DNA of 64,000 nucleotides from Neolewinella lacunae (GCF_014349155.1 NZ_JACSIT010000141.1:246919-310918); one strand, 5' to 3'; counted from the stretch's first letter, positions 51,507 to 60,611 are shown. The notes: a model not told the origin generated them from the letters alone. A program made the numbers and translations.

Positions 51507-52886
51507 ATGCACGTCGCCATCATTGGCAATGGGATTGCCGGAGTAACCGCCGCCCGTTGGCTGCGCAAACTCGACGCTTCCGTTCGCATCACCCTGATTT
51601 CTGCCGAGACGGAGTACTTCTTCTCCCGCACCGCCCTCATGTACGTCTACATGGGTCATATGCGCTTCGAAGACATCATCCCCTACGAGCCTTTCTTCTG
51701 GGAAAAAAACCGGATTGACCTGCTGCAAGCGTACGTCGAGCGGGTCGATACCCCCACCAAAACCCTGCATTTGGCCAACGGCAAACACCTGGCCTACGAT
51801 AAACTGGTGCTGGCCACGGGCAGTTACTGGAACAAATTCGGCTGGCCGGGGCAAGACCTGGAGCGGGTACGCGGCATGGTCAGCGCCCAGGACCTGGCTT
51901 ATCTGGAAGCGCATACGGCCGAGATCAAAGCGGCCGTGGTGGTGGGCGGCGGGCTCATTGGCATCGAGCTGGCGGAGATGCTCCACAGCCGGCACATTCC
52001 CGTTTCCCTGCTCATCCGCGAAAAAAGCTACTGGAACAACGCCCTGCCGCCGGAAGAGAGCCGGATGGTTTCACGCCACATCCGCAGCAGGGGCATTGAC
52101 CTGCGCGAAGAGACCGAATTGGACACCATCCACGACGACGGAACGGGCGCGGCCGGTGCCATCACCACTAAGGGCGGCGAACGCATCGAATGCCAGTTTG
52201 TGGGGCTCACGGCGGGCGTTAGCCCCAACGTAGCTTTTTTACGGGGCACCGAGGGCCTGGAACTCGGGCGCGGCATCAAGGTCAATGATTACCTGGAAAC
52301 GTCTGTCCCCGACGTCTACGCCATTGGCGACTGCGCGGAAGTGCTGGACCCCAAGCCAGGGCGGCGTGGCGTAGAGGCCATCTGGTACACCGGCCGGATG
52401 ATGGGCGAAACGGTGGCTTACAACATCCTGGGCACGAAGGTGGGTTACGACCCCGGCGTTTGGTTCAACTCCGCGAAATTCCTGGATCTGGAATACCAGG
52501 TGTACGGCGAAGTACCGGCGGGCGGGCGCGACGGCCTGGCCACCCTCTACTGGGAACACCCCGACGGAGAAAAAGCCGTGCGCATCAACTACGAAGCCGC
52601 CGACGGCACCATCCGGGGCTTCAACCTGATGGGCATCCGCTACCGCCATGAAGTCTGCGAAAAATGGATCAAGGAAGGCAAGCACGTGGAAGAAGTCCTG
52701 CAGCAACTCGGTATGGCCAATTTCGACCCGGAATTTTACGAACAATACGAGGCGGAAGTAGTCGCGCTGTACAACCAGCAAACTGGCAAAAAGCTCCAAC
52801 TGCGGCAAGAGCGCAGTTTATCGGCGGCCCTGCGCTACCTCGGCTTTGGCCAGCGGAAACCCCGGGCTTTCGTCAAGCCGGAATAG
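51507..52886 (+). CDS. FAD-dependent pyridine-nucleotide oxidoreductase
   Basis: 459 aa. The FAD Rossmann motif is IGNGIAGVTAARWLRKL at the N-terminus. The NAD(P) motif is AAVVVGGGLIGIELAEML. The FAD-closing signature is VPDVYAIGDCAEVLD. The two-domain core is like nitrite-reductase large-subunit and NADH-rubredoxin reductases. The C-terminal ~100 residues have no Fe-S motif; the active centre has no CxxC. The membrane polyferredoxin gene follows 49 bases later, suggesting an NAD(P)H-to-Fe-S electron pathway. The final acceptor is unknown. Confidence 0.85.
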   Translation: MHVAIIGNGIAGVTAARWLRKLDASVRITLISAETEYFFSRTALMYVYMGHMRFEDIIPYEPFFWEKNRIDLLQAYVERVDTPTKTLHLANGKHLAYDKLVLATGSYWNKFGWPGQDLERVRGMVSAQDLAYLEAHTAEIKAAVVVGGGLIGIELAEMLHSRHIPVSLLIREKSYWNNALPPEESRMVSRHIRSRGIDLREETELDTIHDDGTGAAGAITTKGGERIECQFVGLTAGVSPNVAFLRGTEGLELGRGIKVNDYLETSVPDVYAIGDCAEVLDPKPGRRGVEAIWYTGRMMGETVAYNILGTKVGYDPGVWFNSAKFLDLEYQVYGEVPAGGRDGLATLYWEHPDGEKAVRINYEAADGTIRGFNLMGIRYRHEVCEKWIKEGKHVEEVLQQLGMANFDPEFYEQYEAEVVALYNQQTGKKLQLRQERSLSAALRYLGFGQRKPRAFVKPE

Positions 52887-52935
52887 TCCGCCGCAGCAAG
52901 TACCCATCCTTAAGAAAGACTTTAAGAAATACCTC

Positions 52936-54813
52936 ATGCCTTCCACGTCCACCCACAAATCCACCTTGCAGTACCTCGGGCTTGGCTTGTTTGCCATCGC
53001 CTTGCTCGTATTTACGGGCATGCTCGGATTAGACCATTATAATTTTACGCCGGCAGACCTGACAGCACCGTTTGCCACCGACGATGCGGCGCGGCAAGAC
53101 ATTGCGGCCATGCACCAACGGGCGCTCACTACTGCCGGCGAAAGGACCGGGCTCTTTGAAAACACCTACGGAACCACCTTCGCCGCCGAAAAAGCCCTGA
53201 AGGAGACTTTCTACCTGGCCCGGACGCTGGTAGACCAGGAGCTACAGGCCAACGGATTGCCCGAAGGTAAGCAGCAGTGGGAGGTGGAATTGCCGGAATG
53301 GCAGTTTAAAAGTCAGCGTACGGGCTGGATTCAGGGTGCCGCCGACGGGCCGGTAACGAATAACCCGTGGTTGTTCTTCTTTTTGACCATCGGCCTGGGC
53401 GCTTTAGGCGGTATTCTCTACGTATTGCCCAAGTTTGCGGCGCAGCCTGGCATCAAGAACGACCACATCTTCCACAGCCAACTCACCAAGGGACTGGACC
53501 TGGGCTGGCGGGCTTTTTTCCTGACCGTTACCATTCTGGGCGTCCTGGGCTACGGCTTTTGGTACATGGACGACAAGTTTTTCTGGCCCGCCGTTACGGC
53601 CCTGATTGCCATCGTCATCATTGGCTTGGTATTGTTTGCGCAGCAGTCCTGGAAGCAGGAGGCGCGCGACGCAGGGCCGGAGGGCATCAGTGGTTACCTG
53701 GGGATTTTCACCGGGGTGTACTTCATCGGATTCTATTTGCTGTTGTACTGGGCGAGCCACCACATTGTTGCATGGATACAAATGGTCAGCCCGGTCAGCG
53801 AAGCCCTCTACCAGTTTTTCAGTGGCGAAGACGAAGGCGGGGCCGCCAGCCAGTGGTTCCTCTACGGCCTGATGTATACCCTCATCATTCTGGTGATGGG
53901 CGTGCGGATGATTGCGAAGTACCGCCACAACAAGTACCAGATTTTCCGGACGATCTCGGTGATGTTTTTCCAAACGGCCTTTGCCTTCATGATTCCGGAA
54001 ATCCTGGTAGCCCTCAATAAGCCGTGGTACGATTTCAAAAACATCTGGCCACTGGACTATGACTTCTTCTTTGGCTGGCAGCTCGACCAGTTTCAGAGTG
54101 CGGGAGCACTGGGCTTATTCATGCTCTTTTGGGGTATTGCGCTGATCATTCTGGGTGTCCCCCTGATGGTGCACTTTTTGGGCAAGCGCTGGTATTGCAG
54201 CTGGGTTTGTGGTTGCGGCGGACTGGCCGAAACGATGGGCGACCCCTGGCGGCAGCTCTCCGATAAGAGCTTACGGGCCTGGAAATTTGAACGCTGGATC
54301 ATCCACGGGGTCCTGGTGGCGGCCATCGTAATGACGGGGCTGACGCTCTACACTTACTTCGGCGGTGCTTCGGAAGTGTTGGGCATCCAGACCGGTGGCA
54401 TCCAAAAATGGTACGGCTTTTTGATTGGGGCGGGTTTTGCGGGCGTTGTCGGCACGGGCTTCTACCCCCTGATGGGCAATCGCGTGTGGTGCCGCTTCGG
54501 TTGTCCGCTGGCGGCTTACCTGGGCCTCGTGCAGCGTTTCCAGAGCCGCTTCCGCATCACTACAAACGGGGGGCAGTGCATCAGCTGTGGCAATTGTTCC
54601 ACTTACTGCGAAATGGGCATCGACGTGCGGCACTACGCCCAGCGCGGCCAAGACATCGTCCGGGCCAGCTGCGTAGGTTGTGGGGTATGCGCAGCGGTTT
54701 GCCCCCGGGGGGTACTTCGCCTGGAAAACGCGCCCGAAGACATCAGCCAGCGCGCCGTCGCTGAGCGGGTCATCCACATTGATGCGGAGAAAGGCATTTC
54801 TTTGATGAACTAA
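52936..54813 (+). CDS. Membrane polyferredoxin (NapH/CcoG-like 4Fe-4S protein)
   Basis: 625 aa from the ATG at 52936; the open frame upstream overlaps the FAD gene. One N-terminal membrane helix and a periplasm-facing segment come first, then about six more membrane helices. Cys motifs of the NapH type are CSWVCGCGGLAE and CRFGCPLAAY. Two 4Fe-4S clusters are at the C-terminus: CISCGNCSTYCEMGID and CVGCGVCAAVCPRG. This suits electron transfer across or along the membrane, and forms a unit with the FAD oxidoreductase just upstream. No terminal reductase is in the window. Confidence 0.83.
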   Translation: MPSTSTHKSTLQYLGLGLFAIALLVFTGMLGLDHYNFTPADLTAPFATDDAARQDIAAMHQRALTTAGERTGLFENTYGTTFAAEKALKETFYLARTLVDQELQANGLPEGKQQWEVELPEWQFKSQRTGWIQGAADGPVTNNPWLFFFLTIGLGALGGILYVLPKFAAQPGIKNDHIFHSQLTKGLDLGWRAFFLTVTILGVLGYGFWYMDDKFFWPAVTALIAIVIIGLVLFAQQSWKQEARDAGPEGISGYLGIFTGVYFIGFYLLLYWASHHIVAWIQMVSPVSEALYQFFSGEDEGGAASQWFLYGLMYTLIILVMGVRMIAKYRHNKYQIFRTISVMFFQTAFAFMIPEILVALNKPWYDFKNIWPLDYDFFFGWQLDQFQSAGALGLFMLFWGIALIILGVPLMVHFLGKRWYCSWVCGCGGLAETMGDPWRQLSDKSLRAWKFERWIIHGVLVAAIVMTGLTLYTYFGGASEVLGIQTGGIQKWYGFLIGAGFAGVVGTGFYPLMGNRVWCRFGCPLAAYLGLVQRFQSRFRITTNGGQCISCGNCSTYCEMGIDVRHYAQRGQDIVRASCVGCGVCAAVCPRGVLRLENAPEDISQRAVAERVIHIDAEKGISLMN

Positions 54814-54874
54814 GGAACAGTCCTGGGCTTGGGTTAGGCCCAAGCGGCATTTAGCGCACAGAAAGAAGTTGACT

Positions 54875-54892
54875 GCGGGGTGTAAACCCCGC
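54875..54892. terminator. Hairpin between polyferredoxin and dnaB genes
   Basis: GCGGGGT / ACCCCGC with a four-base loop between convergent genes. A second stem (GCTTGGG / CCCAAGC) lies at 54827-54845. Neither has a T-run; terminator function is inferred from place. Confidence 0.45.
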
Positions 54893-54920
54893 GCGGGATT
54901 TGCAATGCCGAAAAGACATC

Positions 54921-57782
54921 CTAAAAGGGAATGTCTTCGTCGGTATTCATCTTGCTGGGGATGGTCGTTGAGCCGTAGGCCCCGCCGGGCTGGGCGGACT
55001 GGATGGCGCTGTCGGGCAGGAGGCTGAAGTCGGGGTCCCCCAGATCGGAGAAGCGGGCGAAGTTGCTTTCAAAGGCCAGGCGGATGTCTTTTGATTCTCC
55101 GTGGCGGTTTTTGCCGATGATGACTTCGGCGGTGCCTACCAGGGAGTTGCCCTGCTCGTCTTCCAGAATTTTGTAGTACTCGGGGCGGTAGAGGAACATT
55201 ACCATATCGGCGTCTTGCTCGATGGAGTTGTGGACGATGATGTTGTTAGCTACAAAATTGTGAGGACCAGGGACTGTAAGGTCGAATACTTCTTCAATAG
55301 TCGATTTCTCAATAGATACTAATTGATCCCAGTATATATCGCTGGTTGCAAGCGCTTTAAGTTCTGGGCTATTCACTACTGAGGCTACACGAGCTGCCCG
55401 CTCTCTACTTAAGTTGTTTTTATAGAGTGAAGTCCCACAGTAGTTCATCCCAATATCTGCCTGCATAGTGCGGGTAGTCATTTGACCACGCTGCATGGCT
55501 GGAACGACTATAGAGTGCCATACCGATTTAGGGATAACATCTCTGTTTGTATTTTCTTTCCTCTCGGAGAGGAAACTCATTACTTCATCTAAAGCTGTAG
55601 ACTTATATTTCCCAATAGCACCAACTTGAGTGCTAAATTTCAATAAGTCACTTTTACCTGTTACAATTACATGGAATTGATCCCGCCCTTTATCTTTTTG
55701 AGGCAATTGCTTAATTCGGGCATTAATCTCCAATCGAATCAATAATGACTGAACGTTTCTTGCGAGACGTTCACTAGAAGATGCATAGTAGACCGCCGGG
55801 TAGACGGTTTTTCCCTGCACCATTCGAATGCAACCATCTGTAGACCACAGATGACTAAGGAAAATCCCAATCTGTTCTGAAGAACAACCGAAAACTACGT
55901 CAGGAACATACTTCTCATGTGAGCGTAATCCAAATACATTCATTTCAGATAGCCACGTCGAAATTGGGTTGCGAACGCCATGAGTTCTGTGCTCGGTGGA
56001 AGTAAGGTATACTTGGTACCATCCGTTTCGACTTTCGTCTTTACCTTCAAATTTTATTGATGGGCTAATTCGGTTACCGAAAATATTTTTAGCAAGATTC
56101 GCTACCTTCTCAGCAAGATCGACTTCCCGTGTAGTGTATTGAATAGTGTGGCGAGGAAGTGTACAGCCATCGCCGATCAAATGACCAAGAAGTGCTAATT
56201 CATCATCGCTAATTCGGTCAGACAACTTTGGGGCTGAATTGACCTTTCGTGGAAGGGCAAGATGATTTCCAATAGTTAGCTCATCAAGACGTTTCCAACC
56301 TTCAATTGTCAAGAACTTATGGTTTTCAGTAGCTCGAATCGTACGCCCCAAAGCAGTAGTCAATCGATAAGTTTGCTTCACGCCTGTGCTAAAGGCTCTG
56401 CTTACTTTCGCTTTTTTAAGATTATGGTTTTCGTCTATAGCCCAGATAGTGAAGCCACCGTTAGGATGTTCTTTAACTAGTTGATCCAATCTAACCCTAT
56501 TACCTGTGTCGGCAAGAGTCACCAACGTATCCCCCGCCAAACAACCCGACTCCCGCAAATCACTCAGCTGCGGCCGCTTATCCCCGCCGCGGGTTTCGAC
56601 GGCGCGGGAGAGCTGGGACAGGGCGATGACGGGCACTTCCAGTTCTTTGGCCAGTCCCTTGAGGGCGCGGCTGATGCCGGAGACTTCCTGTTCGCGGTTC
56701 ATGCCTTTGTTGGATTCGCCGGAGCCGGACATGAGCTGGAGGTAATCGATGATGACCATCGAGATGCCTTTTTCCAGTTTGAGGCGGCGGCATTTGGCCC
56801 GGAGTTCGAAGACGTTGATGCCGGCCGTATCGTCGATGTAGATGGGGGCTTCGCCGATGCGGTTCATGGCTTCCACCAGGCGGGCCCATTCGGCGTCGTC
56901 AAACTTGCCGTTGCGCATTTTCTGGCCGTTCACTTCGGCGTCCTGGCTGAAGATACGGCCGGCCAGCTGGGCGGCGCTCATTTCGAGGCTGAACAGGGCG
57001 ACGCCTTTGCCGTACTCCACGGCGGCGTGGCGGGCCATGCTGAGCACGAAGCTGGTTTTGCCCATGGCGGGGCGGGCGGCGACGATGATGAGGTCGCTGG
57101 GCTGCAGGCCAGAGGTGAGGCGGTCGAGCTCCGTGAAACCGGTGGGGATGCCCGTCAGGCCATCCTCTTTTTCGCGGAGCATGGTGAGCTGTTCGAGGAT
57201 CTGGTTGGCCAGGGAGCCCATGTCGGCCACCTGTTTGCCCATGTTCTTCTCGGTGATCTCGAAGATGAAATTTCCGGCTTTGTCCAGCAGGTCGAGCACG
57301 TCGGTGCTGTCTTCGTAGGCGTCGTGAATGATCTCGGTGCTGGTGCGGATCAATTCACGCTGGATGAATTTTTCGGTGACGATCCGGGCGTGGTACTCGA
57401 TGTTGGCCGAACTGGTCACCTTCAGCGAAAGCTGGGTCAGGTACGCCGCGCCGCCGATGTTGGCCAACTCTTCGGTTTTGCGCAGGTCTTCCATGACGGT
57501 GAAAATGTCAATGGGCTGGCTGCGCTCGAAAAGGCGACGCATGCTGCGGAAGATGGCCTGGTGGGCGGGGCGGTAGAAAGACTCGGGCGCGAGGATATCG
57601 AGCACCTTCGTCATGGCCTCCTTTTCAATAAGGATGCCACTGAGGATGGCCTCCTCCAAATCCGGGGCCTGGGGGGGCAGCCGACTGTATTCCGGCAGGT
57701 TTGCTTCCTGCAGGCGGGTGCGGTTGGTGTACTTAGGGGTACCGTTGCCAGCTATTCTTTCGAGTCTTTTATCTTTTGCCAT
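54921..57782 (-). CDS. dnaB: Replicative DNA helicase DnaB with an in-frame intein
   Basis: 953-aa precursor. After splicing, 514 aa of helicase remain (1-413 plus 853-953), normal for DnaB. The N-terminal domain reads APDLEEAILSGILIEKEAM. Walker A is in VAARPAMGKTSFVLSMARHA, and Walker B in MVIIDYLQLMSG. The intein lies between RESG and SIEQDADMVM, the arginine-finger/DNA-loop region used by many DnaB inteins. It unwinds DNA at the fork. The promoter has a TACCTTTG box very near the ATG and two DnaA-type boxes upstream. Activity depends on splicing. Confidence 0.95.
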   Translation of the reverse strand: MAKDKRLERIAGNGTPKYTNRTRLQEANLPEYSRLPPQAPDLEEAILSGILIEKEAMTKVLDILAPESFYRPAHQAIFRSMRRLFERSQPIDIFTVMEDLRKTEELANIGGAAYLTQLSLKVTSSANIEYHARIVTEKFIQRELIRTSTEIIHDAYEDSTDVLDLLDKAGNFIFEITEKNMGKQVADMGSLANQILEQLTMLREKEDGLTGIPTGFTELDRLTSGLQPSDLIIVAARPAMGKTSFVLSMARHAAVEYGKGVALFSLEMSAAQLAGRIFSQDAEVNGQKMRNGKFDDAEWARLVEAMNRIGEAPIYIDDTAGINVFELRAKCRRLKLEKGISMVIIDYLQLMSGSGESNKGMNREQEVSGISRALKGLAKELEVPVIALSQLSRAVETRGGDKRPQLSDLRESGCLAGDTLVTLADTGNRVRLDQLVKEHPNGGFTIWAIDENHNLKKAKVSRAFSTGVKQTYRLTTALGRTIRATENHKFLTIEGWKRLDELTIGNHLALPRKVNSAPKLSDRISDDELALLGHLIGDGCTLPRHTIQYTTREVDLAEKVANLAKNIFGNRISPSIKFEGKDESRNGWYQVYLTSTEHRTHGVRNPISTWLSEMNVFGLRSHEKYVPDVVFGCSSEQIGIFLSHLWSTDGCIRMVQGKTVYPAVYYASSSERLARNVQSLLIRLEINARIKQLPQKDKGRDQFHVIVTGKSDLLKFSTQVGAIGKYKSTALDEVMSFLSERKENTNRDVIPKSVWHSIVVPAMQRGQMTTRTMQADIGMNYCGTSLYKNNLSRERAARVASVVNSPELKALATSDIYWDQLVSIEKSTIEEVFDLTVPGPHNFVANNIIVHNSIEQDADMVMFLYRPEYYKILEDEQGNSLVGTAEVIIGKNRHGESKDIRLAFESNFARFSDLGDPDFSLLPDSAIQSAQPGGAYGSTTIPSKMNTDEDIPF
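55227..56543 (-). mobile_element. DnaB intein with LAGLIDADG homing endonuclease
   Basis: 439 residues, precursor positions 414-852. The first residue is Cys (CLAGDTLVTL), and block B is ATENHKF with His75 of the intein. The endonuclease motifs are LLGHLIGDG (118-126) and FLSHLWSTDGC (227-237). Block F is VFDLTVPGPHNFVA, and the end NNIIVHN is followed by extein Ser. All splicing residues (Cys1, His75, His-Asn end, +1 Ser) are present, so splicing should work. The DNA is visibly more AT-rich than the flanking helicase, a sign of horizontal entry. Confidence 0.93.
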
Positions 57783-57791
57783 CCGTATTTA

Positions 57792-57799
57792 CAAAGGTA
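57792..57799 (-). promoter_or_regulatory. -7 promoter box of dnaB
   Basis: On the minus strand TACCTTTG, a perfect TAnnTTTG, only 9 bases before the dnaB ATG, implying an almost leaderless message. Confidence 0.55.
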
Positions 57800-57841
57800 C
57801 GCTCTGGCGGCCCAGTTGCGGTGGAAAAGTTCTGCCCCAAA

Positions 57842-57874
57842 TGTGGAAAAACCGGTTGAAAAGCCTGTGGAAAA
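57842..57874 (+). promoter_or_regulatory. Two DnaA-type boxes upstream of dnaB
   Basis: TGTGGAAAA at 57842-57850 and again at 57866-57874, 24 bases apart, 60-90 bases upstream of the dnaB start. This allows DnaA control of dnaB transcription. Confidence 0.45.
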
Positions 57875-58001
57875 CGGTGGAATTGCGTGTTAGTGGCGGT
57901 GGAAAGTCTTGAAAGCCAACCGATGGGGCGTTCTGAGGCCCGCGCCGGGTTGGGGGAGTTTTTGGGGTGCCGGACTTCCCTTGCTCCTCGTCCACAAGAG
58001 C

Positions 58002-58019
58002 GCACCTGCGGCCGCGCCC
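58002..58019 (+). repeat. Dispersed 18-bp repeat, copy 17
   Basis: Exact core, with CGGACTTCCCTTGCTCCTCG upstream, the GAGCAAGGGAAG tail of the family. Lies 43 bases before the SRAP gene start. Confidence 0.85.
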
Positions 58020-58062
58020 ACCAAACCCCACCCCGGTTTCCGCCGTTTCCAAAGGAAAAAAA

Positions 58063-58743
58063 ATGTGCGGACGTTACAGCATCGTAATCGATGAGGCGAA
58101 GTTGCGGCAGCAATTTGGCAACGAGCTAAAGTTCCCCCCTGCAGGCCTACCCACCAATTACAACGTGGCCCCCACGCAGCAGGGCCTGGTGCTGACTGAC
58201 CGCGACCCACAGCAGTTGCAGTTGTTCCGTTGGGGCCTGGTGCCTTTCTGGGCCAAAGACCTGAGCATCGGTGCCCGCATGATCAACGCCCGCCGGGAGG
58301 GCATTGAGGATAAACCCAGTTTCCGCCAGGCCATCCGCCAGCGCCGTTGCCTGGTGCTGGCCGATAGCTTTTACGAATGGCAACGCGTGGGCAAGGCCAA
58401 AACGCCGCACCGGATTTTACCCGCCGATGGCCAGCTCCTCGTCATGGCCGGTATCTGGGAACAGTGGCGCCCCCCCGACGACCCCGAACACCCCATCCAC
58501 ACTTTTTCCATCATCACCGGCGATCCCAACGCGGAAATGGACGCCATCCACGACCGGATGCCCATGCTGCTCTACACCCCGCAAAGCCAGGCGCGCTGGC
58601 TGGATCCGGCGACTTCCCTCGATGGCGTGCTCGACCTCCTGCATACCCCGCCCGGCGGGATGCTGCACCACTACGCCGTCTCTCCGCTGGTGGGCAACGT
58701 CCGCAATAACGGCCCCGAACTTCATGCTGCGCAAGTGGCGTAA
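58063..58743 (+). CDS. SOS-response-associated peptidase / HMCES-YedK abasic-site sensor
   Basis: 226 aa. The start is fixed by MCGRY, because Cys2 becomes the N-terminal nucleophile that links to abasic sites. Further SRAP residues are seen: RWGLVPFWAKD, INARREGIEDKPSF, DSFYEWQRVG with the catalytic Glu, TGDPNAEMDAIHDRMPML with the active His, and the VSPLVGNVRNNGPE end. It shields abasic sites in single-stranded DNA at forks. It lies next to dnaB but diverges from it. Confidence 0.94.
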   Translation: MCGRYSIVIDEAKLRQQFGNELKFPPAGLPTNYNVAPTQQGLVLTDRDPQQLQLFRWGLVPFWAKDLSIGARMINARREGIEDKPSFRQAIRQRRCLVLADSFYEWQRVGKAKTPHRILPADGQLLVMAGIWEQWRPPDDPEHPIHTFSIITGDPNAEMDAIHDRMPMLLYTPQSQARWLDPATSLDGVLDLLHTPPGGMLHHYAVSPLVGNVRNNGPELHAAQVA

Positions 58744-58752
58744 ATTGCGGCC

Positions 58753-59301
58753 ATGTCTTATCCTCACCGCATCGTAGCGGCTACCCCGGCCGACTACCCG
58801 ACCATCCAGCAGATTGCCCACCTCACCTGGCCGGATACCTTCGCGGGCATTCTGGAGCCCGCCCAGATTGCCTACATGCTGCACCACATGTACCGCACCG
58901 AAGCCCTCGAAGCCCAGGTGGCCGCCGGCCACGTCTTTTACCTGCTACTGGAACCCCAAACAGAGGCCGCTGCGCCCGATTACCCTCCTGCCACGGGCAC
59001 GGCCTACGCCGCCGTCGGCTACGTCAGTTATCAGCTGGATTACTTGCCCGGCACCGCCAAAATCCACAAACTCTACGTCTTACCCAGCACCCAGGGCAAG
59101 GGCTACGGCAAGGCCTTGATTGAGCACGTCGCAACGATTGCTACCGCCGCCGGCCAAGGCGCGCTGCGCCTCGATGTCAATTACCAAAACCGCGCCATCA
59201 ATTTCTACGAGCACCTTGGCTTCCAGAAAATCGACCGCTTCGATACCGACATCGGCAACGGCTACCGGATGGAAGACTGGCGAATGGAACGACCCCTCTA
59301 A
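58753..59301 (+). CDS. GNAT-family N-acetyltransferase
   Basis: 182 aa. Seen: [20 protein letters not shown], the central strand [20 protein letters not shown] with the acetyl-CoA loop QGKGYG, and [20 protein letters not shown], the standard GNAT end. The insert [15 protein letters not shown] between strands 3 and 4 is longer than usual. Substrate unknown. It begins 9 bases after the SRAP stop, and dtd follows 19 bases later, so the three are probably one operon. Confidence 0.9.
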   Translation: MSYPHRIVAATPADYPTIQQIAHLTWPDTFAGILEPAQIAYMLHHMYRTEALEAQVAAGHVFYLLLEPQTEAAAPDYPPATGTAYAAVGYVSYQLDYLPGTAKIHKLYVLPSTQGKGYGKALIEHVATIATAAGQGALRLDVNYQNRAINFYEHLGFQKIDRFDTDIGNGYRMEDWRMERPL

Positions 59302-59320
59302 CCCCCCAAAAACTACCGCT

Positions 59321-59773
59321 GTGCGCGCTTTGCTTCAACGTGTTTCCTCCGCTTCCGTCACCGCCGACGGTACCATCACCGGGCAGATTGGCCCCGGACT
59401 ACTCATCCTGCTCGGCATCGAAGAGGCGGACGGGCCGGAGGACATCGACTGGCTCTGCGGCAAGATTGCCCGGCTCCGTATTTTCAGCGACGCGGAGGGG
59501 AAGATGAACTTGAGCGTGGCCGATACGGGGGGCGGTTTACTGGTCGTATCTCAGTTCACCCTCTTCGCCAGCACCAAAAAAGGCAACCGCCCCAGTTTCA
59601 TTCGCAGCGCACGGCCGGAGCTGGCCATCCCCCTGTACGAACACTTCCTGGCCGCCCTGGCCACCGTCGTAAACCGCCCCGTGGCCAGCGGCGTCTTCGG
59701 GGCCGACATGCAGGTGGCCCTGGTCAACGACGGACCCGTTACGATCTGGATCGACAGCCAGGCTAAGGAATGA
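59321..59773 (+). CDS. dtd: D-aminoacyl-tRNA deacylase
   Basis: 150 aa, GTG start at 59321 giving the family N-terminus [14 protein letters not shown]; the open frame before it overlaps the GNAT gene. Catalytic motifs are [17 protein letters not shown] and [13 protein letters not shown] (the NxGPxT type). It removes D-amino acids from tRNA. Its 3' end overlaps the truA 3' end by 11 bases in convergent orientation. Confidence 0.94.
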   Translation: MRALLQRVSSASVTADGTITGQIGPGLLILLGIEEADGPEDIDWLCGKIARLRIFSDAEGKMNLSVADTGGGLLVVSQFTLFASTKKGNRPSFIRSARPELAIPLYEHFLAALATVVNRPVASGVFGADMQVALVNDGPVTIWIDSQAKE

Positions 59774-60611
59774 CCGCCTCCCACGCCTCGCCGGCGGTGG
59801 TGGGAAGGTCGGGTTCGCGGTTGAGGTAAGGATAGCGTACCCCCGTTAGAAAAAGTCCCTCGGCCGGTGCCAGCAGAAAAGGGGCAGTGCGAACGCCCGT
59901 GGCGAGCATGGCCGAGAAATCCGTAGTGCGTTGCGCCGCTTTTCCCACGCGCCAGAGGTCGCTGACCAGCAGGCGGATCATCCCCCGTAAAAAGCGATCG
60001 GCGACGAATTGCAGCCGGTAGCGGTTGCCGCCCGCGTTGTGGTAAAGTTGTATCGACTGGAGGGTGCAGCGGGTGCTGTTGTGCCGATCGGGGGCCTTGC
60101 AGAAGGCGCGAAAATCGTGGGTGCCGACGAGCTCTTGGAGGTTCTCGGTCAGGGCGGCGGGTTGGAAGTCGGTCAGGTCCAGCAGCGCGCTGTAGCGGTT
60201 CAGCAGGGCGTGGGTTTGGCCGTGGAAAAAGTAATCGTAGGTGCGTTGCGTGGCATCAAAGCGGGCGTGGGTGCCGGCGCCGACGGGCAGGAGTTCCAGC
60301 ACCGTGATGTCGGGTGGCAAGTGTTTATTGAGGATGAACAAATAGTTGGCGGGCGGGGGTTCCGGGGTGGTGAGGTGAACGTAAAACTGGGTGGCGTGGA
60401 CGCCCGCGTCGGTGCGCCCGCAGGCTCCGGCGGGCAGGGCCTGGCCGTGAATGCGGGCCAGCGCCGTTTCGAGCACTTCCTGCACCGTTTGGCGGCTGTT
60501 CAGCTGGCGTTGCCAGCCCCGGTAGGCTGTTCCGTCGTAAGCAAGGCGCAGGAAGTAGTCGATGGCTCGTTGGTTTTTTTTTGAGTGGGCGCGGCCGCAG
60601 GTGCCGGGCAA
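59763..60611 (-). CDS. truA: tRNA pseudouridine(38-40) synthase TruA, unusual start
   Basis: About 270 aa of family sequence. Seen: [18 protein letters not shown], the catalytic Asp in [17 protein letters not shown], and the [19 protein letters not shown] region. The start is a problem. No ATG, GTG or TTG occurs between the TTG at 60611 and the conserved [11 protein letters not shown] start would translate a dispersed repeat core into PGTCGRAH followed by Ser and two Lys. An ATC codon (in GCC ATC GAC) is another candidate. The function call is sure; the N-terminus is not. Confidence 0.88.
   Translation of the reverse strand: MPGTCGRAHSKKNQRAIDYFLRLAYDGTAYRGWQRQLNSRQTVQEVLETALARIHGQALPAGACGRTDAGVHATQFYVHLTTPEPPPANYLFILNKHLPPDITVLELLPVGAGTHARFDATQRTYDYFFHGQTHALLNRYSALLDLTDFQPAALTENLQELVGTHDFRAFCKAPDRHNSTRCTLQSIQLYHNAGGNRYRLQFVADRFLRGMIRLLVSDLWRVGKAAQRTTDFSAMLATGVRTAPFLLAPAEGLFLTGVRYPYLNREPDLPTTAGEAWEAVIP
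60587..60604 (-). repeat. Dispersed 18-bp repeat, copy 18
   Basis: Exact core at the very 5' end of truA, with the tail CGGGCAAAGTTGAAGGCGAT, then GGGAGG and a C run, as in copies 1 and 13. Confidence 0.85.

Noticed and set aside
60587-60604. Cluster of NotI sites as a restriction-related feature
   Set aside because: The GCGGCCGC octamer is part of the 18-bp repeat. Conservation reaches beyond the octamer on both sides, and some copies lack it, so the larger word is the unit.
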